From Diospyros lotus (taxonomy: Eukaryota > Streptophyta > Magnoliopsida > Ericales > Ebenaceae): a stretch of DNA of 64,000 nucleotides. The DNA is taken from assembly GCF_014633365.1 (NCBI RefSeq), contig NC_068344.1, forward strand, positions 14,027,669-14,091,668, given 5' to 3'. Below, piece after piece: positions 57,773 through 64,000 of this stretch. Every line of letters begins with the position of its first letter. Position 1 is the first letter of the stretch. Made by a program: the position numbers and the translations under genes. The notes beneath the pieces are model-generated. The model was given only the letters and a program-made list of their open reading frames with translations. It searched no databases and was not told the DNA's origin.

Positions 57773-58705
57773 TGCATACTGTAACACCCCATCTCCTAGA
57801 ACTGCCCGAGAAGAGGTGCTACGAGGAATAAAATAAACTAACTGATAAACTGAAATCTATTATCAATACTGAATATCTCAATCAACTGAAATAAAACTCT
57901 GATTCAACATCAACTAAAAACCATAAACTACATCGAAGGGACAATCGCTCAACTGAAATATAAAATAAATCTAAACTGATAAGACACTAACTATTAAACT
58001 CCCAGACATCTTTGGTCTTGAGTGGCTCCGCGTACACACACTACTGGACACTACTACTAGGTCCCATATCTGGTACTCCCTCGCTAGGACTTGAAATGGT
58101 GAAGAGTATAAGGTGAGCTACAAAGCTCAGCAAGTAATAAACTGGAAAGAATAACTGAAGCTGAATCGAAGAATATCAATACTGATAAAATACTTACTGA
58201 ACTTGTACTGAGAGATATAATAATCACTAGATAGCATTTACAAGATGTAACGCACATAAACTGTAACTAAATGCAGGTATGCAACTTTGGCACGTAGGCC
58301 CACATAACTATAATACATACCTGATTGATCTGAATCCTGTAAACATAAAAACTGTAAGCACATACTGTGGGTAATAAGCCCCTAGCTCCCTGGTCGACCT
58401 CAGGCGAGCGATACACAAACTGAAACTGAAACTGGTGGGATCCCCGCGGACTAGCCACTTGGCGCGCATAATGCAATGCTCACGTACATGCTAGCACACG
58501 ATATGTAGTGCTCCATAGAAAGTTATGCTCAATGCTCATACCAAAATGTATGCACATAATCTCACAAAATAATGCTGATCATGTCAAAATAAATTCTAAA
58601 CATGTATTTTGATCTAATATATTGGAATACAAGGATTTACTCGAATTTTACCTTGAATTGCAATATTTTCTGGCATTTATTTAATTATTTAATGATTTAT
58701 TTATT

Positions 58706-58797
58706 GCAACATGAAGACTTCCCAAGGGGGTCACCCATCATAAAATTACCCCAACCCAAGCACGCTTAACTTTGGGGTTTTGAAGATAATGGAACCA
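58706..58797 (-). other. 5S-rRNA-derived tract with Pol III internal promoter boxes, inside LTR E
   Basis: On the minus strand this tract aligns with the 3' two-thirds of plant 5S rRNA. The A box AAGTTAAGCGTGCTTGGG (58772-58755) is intact, as is the intermediate element GATGGG (58739-58734). The C box GTGACCCCCTTGGGAAGTC (58734 down) has one base change and one inserted T, and TGTTGCA closes it. The 15-base linker between A box and IE has the normal length but a diverged sequence. The 5' third of 5S is missing or unrecognisable, so this is not a 5S gene. It runs in the same direction as the retrotransposon. Pol III transcription is untested. Confidence 0.85.
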
Positions 58798-58854
58798 AAT
58801 AGGAGAAAAGATGAAATTTCGGTGTGAGTGTTATACACTCTAGGCCTATTGGGA

Positions 58855-59460
58855 TATGAAAATCACCCATCCGGATATGAGACACATAAATTGAATGGGA
58901 TTGTGAGAGACATCCGCGTGAGCAAGGACCCATCCGGATACAAGACACATACACTTTTGAACACATCTGGATACAACACAAGGTATCCGGATATCACTCT
59001 CAAAAAGCCCTAGACTCATTCGGATACGATACAAAGTATCCGGATATCACTAACAAATAACTTAGACGCATCCGGATACGACTCAAAGCATCCAGATACT
59101 ACTCACAATCACTGCTAGACACATCCGGATACAACACAAGGCATTCGGATATCACTCTCAAAAAGCTTTAGACTCATCCAGATACGACACAAAGCATTCG
59201 GATATCACTCATAGACAATTTAAACACATCCAGATACGACTCAAGGCATCCGGATACTACTCACAATCACTACTGGACACATCTAGATACAAAAACAAAG
59301 CATTCGGATATCACTGGACCATCCGGATATGAACAATAGCTATCTAGATGTCACTCACATAAAACTTTTTGACTCATCCGGATAGCCTCAACTTATCCGG
59401 ATGCTACTCACATGCTCTGAAAAATCTATCCGGATAGGAGGGAACCTATCCGGATGTCTG
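58855..59460. repeat. Tandem array of about 53-bp units with TCCGGATA palindromes
   Basis: About a dozen units of the form CATCCGGATACGACACAAAG + CATCCGGATATCACTCAC plus a variable linker. Anchors near 58965, 59019, 59069, 59123, 59176, 59228 and 59280 give a period of 50-54 bp. Each unit carries two ATCCGGAT palindromes, often decayed to ATTCGGAT or ATCCAGAT (C-to-T / G-to-A). Confidence 0.88.
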
Positions 59461-60256
59461 CAACCTGATAACCCAGAAATGAACGAACGTAGAGACTGAA
59501 ACTTGATTCAAACTTAATCAAAACTACACTATTCCGAATAAAATCTTGGGTAAACAAAACCCAATCGTTAAGAAACAACTTTAGGAATGATTTAATGATC
59601 ATAACTAATGAAAACGTTGCAAAGAACATGCATGAATTGGCTGGTACTCACTGTAACGCATATATATATATCTATATGCACTGGAACTGATTCAATTCTG
59701 AAAATTTGATATCAAACTCAATCAAGACCTGTAAGAAAGGATTACAGGGGAAGGATACTTGCCTTAATCTCTCTGATCGATCGAATCGACGATTGCAATA
59801 AAAAATCTCCTAAGCAAAACACTGCCAATGCTTCTTAACTCTTTGCCTCTTCTTCTCTCTTCTATTGTTCACACGGCGTAAAGAACTATTGGCCATCACT
59901 AAATATATATATATATATACTTTGAAGCCCTAAAGCCCATCTTAATCTCCTAATATAACTAGCAGACTTGTTGATTCTAATCCATCTCCTGCATGGACTC
60001 CCAATCACTAAATAACTTGAATTCTCAATATAACTTTAATTAAATAATTAAATTCTAATCACAATTTGCTAAATGACTCTCATGTCCTAGCATTTAATTT
60101 TCATAATAAATAAATATAATTAAATGCTATTTTCTCAATTAACATCTCTAAATGGCCATATTAAATAATTAATTGGCCAAATCTCTGAAACAAAACTTAA
60201 ATAAGACATTGAATAATTTCTAAATAAATTCTAGACCCTCTAATGGGTCGCTACAA

Positions 60257-60269
60257 TTTCTCCCCTCCT
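60257..60269 (-). other. Polypurine tract of element E
   Basis: AGGAGGGGAGAAA on the minus strand next to the LTR start, in the CCAAATTCTTTTT context. Confidence 0.85.
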
Positions 60270-60302
60270 AAAAAGAATTTGGTCCTCCAAATTCATAACT
60301 GG

Positions 60303-60476
60303 TTACTCGAACAATGAGGGGTAAAGACGCCTCATCTCTTCTTCTAATTCCCACGTCGCCTCTTCTGATGAGTGTCGCTGCCATTGCACTTTCACAAGAG
60401 GAATTGATTGATTCCTCAAAGTCCTCTCTTTTCGCTCTAGAATACTGGTAGGCATCTCTTCATAAGACACATCTTT
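60303..60476 (-). pseudogene. Element E chromodomain (frameshifted)
   Basis: In a different frame from the integrase: SIPLVKVQWQRHSSEEATWE, then LEEEMRRLYPSLFE and a stop at 60303-60305. A one-base loss near 60474-60480 disconnects it from the preceding VIDFQNLEIRK. Very similar to element A's chromodomain. Confidence 0.85.
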
Positions 60477-61648
60477 CTAATTTCAAGATTCTGAAAATCG
60501 ATCACATGCTGAGGATTTGACACATACTTTCTTAACATCGAAACATGGAACACATTGTGAACATGGGACAACTGAGGTGGCAAAGCTAACTCATATGCCA
60601 AAGTCTCTATCCGCCTCAAAATTTTAAACGGACCAATGTAACGGGGACTAAGCTTCCCTGTTACGCCAATTCTCCGCACTCCTTTAATAGGCATGACTCT
60701 CAACCAAACATGGTCGCCTACCTCAAACTCGAGGTCTCGTCGTCGCTTGTCTGCATAGCTCTTCTGTCTGTCTTGTGCTGTCTTCATTCTTGCTTTGATC
60801 ACTCGAATCTTTTTTGTCGTCTGCTCAACAATTTCAGGACCTAATAAAGCCATATCTCCAATTTCTTCCCAACATATTGACGATCGACATGGTCGCCCAT
60901 ACAAAGCCTCATATGGTGACATTCCAATACTTGAATGGAAACTATTATTGTAGGCAAATTCCACCAAAGGTAGGTGCTCATCCCAACTACCTTGGAAATC
61001 TAGAACACAAGCTCTGAACATGTCTTGAAGAGTCCTGATAGTCCTCTCTGACTGACCGTCTGTCTGCAGATGAAATGCCGTACTAAACTTCGACTGAGAT
61101 CCCAATGCCTCATGTAAAGCTCCCAAAAAATGAGAAGTAAAACAAGGATCTCGATCTGATACAATGCTAGATGGAACACCGTGTAACTTCATGATCTCCT
61201 CCATATAAATTTTGGAAAATCTGTTCAATGGGTAAGTCTTCTTAATAGGTAGGAAATGGGCTGATTTAGTCAAATGGTCAACAATCACCCATATAGCATC
61301 ATAGCCTCTAGTAGTTCTGGGTAAACCCATCACAAAATCCATGGCAATATTATCCCACTTCCACTCCGGAATAGGTAATGGAAGTAATAAACCTGCGGGT
61401 TTCTGATGTTCCGCTTTAACTTCCTGGCATACTGAACACTGTGAAATATATCTGGCTATATCTTTCTTCATACCACTCCACCAATACTGTCGCTTAAGGT
61501 CGTGGTACATCTTCGCAACACCTGGATGAATAGTGTAACGACTCTTGTGTGCTTCATTCAAAATTTCTTGCTTAAGATTCCCATCATCGAGTAGACAAAT
61601 ACGTCCATGAAACAAGAGTATACCATCACTCCGTAGAGTGTATCCCAA
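60437..61648 (-). pseudogene. Element E integrase
   Basis: About 400 open codons. HHCC finger (HKSRYTIHPG through CSVCQEVKAEHQ), DDE core ([47 protein letters not shown] with the catalytic Glu), and a GPY/F region (YIGPFKILRRIETLAY, HNVFHVSMLRKYV). The catalytic triad is kept, although the usual HPQTDGQSE reads HLQTDGQSE. A one-base frameshift near 61660-61700 and a stop at 61702-61704 separate it from RT/RNase H. Confidence 0.9.
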
Positions 61649-61704
61649 AGGAGAAAATTCTTGATATCTGCCAAAATTCGTGCCAATTTCTCATCTTTTG
61701 TTTG

Positions 61705-62997
61705 CTAGTCCTTAATTAAATCAAATAACTTGGGTTGCACCCTCATATAAGCGCAACTCATCACTGTACTATCCTCTGGAGCTGAAATAGATAGAGTACT
61801 CAATTGCTCCAATACCTTCCATTCTTGAACCATCATCGTAGCCACAGAAGCTCCTCGCCGACTCAAAGCATCGGCTACTACGTTAGCCCTTCCTAGATGG
61901 TATAGAATCTCATAGTCGAAGTCTTTAAATAACTCGATCCAACGTCTCTGCCTCAAGTTCAATTCTTTCTGGGATAGAAGATAATGTAAGCTCTTATGAT
62001 CTATATAAATTTCAACTTTCTCACCATATAAATAGTGTCGCCATATCTTCAATGCAAATACTACTGTTGTCAACTCTAAATCATGAGTAGGGTAGTTCAC
62101 TTCATGTTTCTTCAATTGTCTAGAAGCATAAGCATTAACTGGACCCTCTTGCATTAATACGCAACCCAAACCTGAATGGGATGCATTGCTGTAGATGGAA
62201 TATTTCTCTCCACTTCTTAGTATAGCTAAGACTGGTGCAGTAGTCAACTTTTGCTTCAATTCTTGGAAGGCACGTTCACACGTGTTGTTCCATTCAAACT
62301 TCTCTCCTTTTCTTGTTAGCTTAGTCATAGTGGAAGATAAATGAGAAAATCCCTCAATGAATCGCCTATAATAGCCTGCAAGTCCCAGAAAACTACGTAT
62401 CTCTGTCGCTGTTGTCAATCTCGGCCAATCCATAACTGCTTTAGTCTTGTTTAGATCCACTGAAATACCGTCTCTAGACACCACATGGCCTAGGAATCCA
62501 ATCTGAGTAAGCCAAAACTCACATTTGCTGAACTTGGCGTATAGTTGCTCCTCTTTAAGCCTCCGCAATACTAGAGTAAGATGCTCCGTATGCTCCTCCA
62601 CATTAGGTGAGTATACTAGAATATCATTGATGAAGACAATAATGAATCGATCTAGGTACTCACGTAGAACTCGATTAATCAAATCCATGAAAACAGCTGG
62701 GGCATTCGTAAACCCAAATGGCATCACAACAAACTCGTAGTGTCCATAGCGAGTCCTGAAAGCAGTCTTCTGAATATCATCATCTCTAACTCGCACCTGA
62801 TGGTATCCCGATCTCAAATCTATCTTCGAGAATACCTTAGCTCCTCGTAGCTGATCTAACAAGTCATCCACTCGAGGTAAGGGATACTTATTCTTCACTA
62901 TCACCTGGTTCAATTGACGATAGTCAATACATAATCTCAAAGATCCATCTTTCTTCCTCATAAACAATACTGGTGCTCCCCACGGGGATGAATTGGG
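61705..62997 (-). pseudogene. Element E reverse transcriptase and RNase H
   Basis: RT from [20 protein letters not shown] through [15 protein letters not shown]. The catalytic box is [10 protein letters not shown], where VFIDDILVYS is expected: the first Asp of the pair is Asn (GAT to AAT, near 62623). RNase H follows with [16 protein letters not shown]; the usual YTDAS Asp is also Asn, and [11 protein letters not shown] is present. Loss of an RT catalytic Asp should inactivate this copy. A TGA at 62998-63000 (from CGA by the look of the context FI-stop-PNSSPWG) precedes it. Confidence 0.92.
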
Positions 62998-63372
62998 TCA
63001 GATAAAACCCTTTTCTATTAATTCTTCTAGCCTGGCCTTCAATTCCTTTAGTTCATTAGGTGCCATTCGATATGGAGCCTTAGAAATAGGCTGTGTACCA
63101 AGTAATAACTCAATAGTAAACTCCGATCCTCTCTGAGGAGGAAATCCTGGTAGCTCATAAGGGAAAACTTCTTGGAAATCTCGTACTACTAGTACCTCGG
63201 ATAACTTCTTCTTGCTTCCCTCATCAGTGGTTACAAAGGCTAGATAAGCTTCACATCCGTCATGTATTAGCTTCTCGACTTTCATCACCGAGATCATAGG
63301 AATCGTAGACATATGATTGACTCCTCTGTATATAAGAATCACCTGTTGGGGTAGTTCAAAATCAATAATCTT
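62998..63372 (-). pseudogene. Element E protease-RT linker
   Basis: Reads ISVMKVEKLIHDGCEAYLAF, VVRDFQEVFPYELPG, IELLLGTQPISKAPYRMAP and LKARLEELIEKGFI. Standard region between protease and RT. Bounded by TGA codons at 62998-63000 and 63373-63375, both consistent with CGA to TGA. Confidence 0.87.
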
Positions 63373-63741
63373 TCATCGACAGTCGACTCTTGCGTAATGC
63401 CGTGACAACCAATCCATGCCAAGGATCAAATCAAAATTCTTAACATTGAGAATTACCAAATCTCCCAATAACTTCTTATCATGGACCTCGATCTCACAAT
63501 TCTCAAACATTTCTCTAGCTACCATAATCTTATCTCCCGGCGTAGACACAATCAAGTGATACGGCAAAGAAATCCGAGAATGGGGAACATAACATACTGA
63601 GCGCAATGTAATAAAAGAATGCGTGAAACCAGTATCAAATAATGCACGCACATCATGACCATATAGGGATAAAATACCTTGGATAGTCCCGTCGCTCTGC
63701 TCTGCCTTAGCTGTGGTAAGGGCATAAACTCTACCCTGCAC
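63373..63741 (-). pseudogene. Element E aspartic protease
   Basis: Protease motif ALFDTGFTHSFI (the usual small residue after DTG is replaced by Phe, TCC to TTC style), then CEIEVHDKKLLGDLVIL and LILGMDWLSRHYARVDC. The upstream GRVYALTTAKAE text is the usual gag-PR junction. Confidence 0.88.
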
Positions 63742-63861
63742 TTGTCTATCCGCGAGCGGTGGATGCTGTGTTACTGGTAGTGCTAGTATAGGAGCCGCTC
63801 TTGGCCCTCTAGCTGCTGGTGGCCTCTAATTCTCCTGCTGACCTCTATTCTGGGACGGTTG
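63742..63861 (-). pseudogene. Element E end of gag (after zinc knuckle), cut by LTR
   Basis: Low-complexity Gln/Pro/Ala/Arg-rich text with one TAG, typical of the spacer between the zinc knuckle and protease. It stops at 63861, where a new LTR begins. Confidence 0.65.
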
Positions 63862-64000
63862 TGTAACACCCCAAATTTCTTGAGCGTGTTATAACTTAGG
63901 ATTTCGGGAATATAAAAATTTTTCATATCACAATAGCTGTCATACATCATACAATATCCCAAAAACCCTAATTTTCACATTCTTAACTTAACAAACCCAA
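63862..64000 (-). mobile_element. Start of another element A family LTR
   Basis: TGTAACACCCCAAATTTC and the following bases match 10491-10630 and 20281-20420 with few changes. Its orientation (3' end of the LTR first on the plus strand) is the same as element A. It interrupts element E and runs off the window. Confidence 0.92.

Larger units (their letters stand above)
57780..60255 (-). mobile_element. 3' LTR of element E
   Basis: 2476 bp. On the minus strand it begins TGTAGCGACCCATTAGAGGG and ends GGGGTGTTACA. It contains, in element order, a roughly 53-bp tandem array (59460-58855), a 5S-rRNA-like tract (58797-58706) and an AAGGTGAGCTACAAAGCTCAG-type block near 58110 shared with solo LTR J. 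Confidence 0.88.
57780..63861 (-). mobile_element. Element E: Tekay-like Ty3/gypsy, 3' two-thirds, defective
   Basis: Minus-strand element with 3' LTR (57780-60255), PPT, and pol running to 63861, where an LTR of the element A family is inserted. Its gag and 5' LTR are beyond the window. Order from right: end of gag, protease, RT, RNase H, integrase, chromodomain. It differs clearly from element A in sequence and in LTR, so it is a second family of the same clade. Confidence 0.88.

Noticed and set aside
58706..58797. A genuine 5S rRNA gene
   Set aside because: The first third of 5S is missing and the linker has drifted; only the internal promoter part and 3' end are recognisable.
58855..59460. 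CRISPR-like array
   Set aside because: The units are simple diverged tandem repeats without unique spacers of constant length, in a plant LTR.

Overview
This window is plant nuclear DNA, most likely eudicot. It is almost entirely nested LTR retrotransposons, with one fragment of a host gene. The plant assignment rests on chromodomain-bearing Ty3/gypsy (chromovirus) polyproteins, initiator-Met primer sites, a CACTA transposon carrying a Transposase_24-type protein, a TRIM element, and three spliced exons of a plant quiescin-sulfhydryl oxidase (QSOX). I cannot name the species. No tRNA genes, rRNA genes or CRISPR arrays were seen; one LTR holds a 5S-rRNA-derived tract.

Layout. (1) 1-4325: the 3' half of a decayed Reina-like chromovirus (+), itself split by a solo LTR (1985-3869), ending in a short LTR (3926-4325). 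(2) 4422-6500: exons 1-3 of QSOX (-); the retrotransposon sits in intron 3 and the remaining exons must lie left of the window. (3) 6501-8544: AT-rich intergenic DNA with a cluster of small palindromic repeats. (4) About 8545-27592: a Tat-lineage gypsy element (+) with LTR, PBS, repetitive leader and an antisense spliced ORF. It is interrupted by a 13.1-kb Tekay-like gypsy element (10491-23632, -) and by a solo LTR (25915-27356). The Tekay-like element has gag, PR, RT, RH, IN and chromodomain, and carries three further solo-LTR-like insertions, each with a perfect 5-bp target duplication. (5) 27593-32079: LTR sequences in minus orientation. (6) 32080-44410: a plus-strand element with PBS, PPT and a 2.6-kb 3' LTR but no recognisable gag-pol (LARD-like), split by a 2.9-kb solo LTR (36442-39337). 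(7) 44411-47425: LTR debris, including a second Tat-type LTR. (8) 47426-50420: CACTA transposon remnant. (9) 50421-57325: further LTR-derived DNA, including a solo LTR (52245-55247) that contains a copia-like solo LTR (53367-54533). (10) 57326-57772: a structurally complete TRIM. (11) 57780-63861: another minus-strand Tekay-like element (3' LTR, chromodomain, IN, RH, RT, PR), cut at 63862 by an LTR of the same family as the element at 10491.

How it fits together. Target-site duplications read directly from the sequence give the insertion order: Tat host first, then the Tekay-like element in its leader, then the three solo LTRs inside that. Both Tekay-like pol genes are dead. Nearly every premature stop is a C-to-T (or G-to-A) change, as expected of methylated silenced repeats, and each RT has lost one aspartate of the catalytic pair. 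The most unusual signal is a 5S-rRNA-like internal promoter (A box, intermediate element, C box) inside the LTR at 57780-60255, just downstream (in element orientation) of a roughly 53-bp tandem array.
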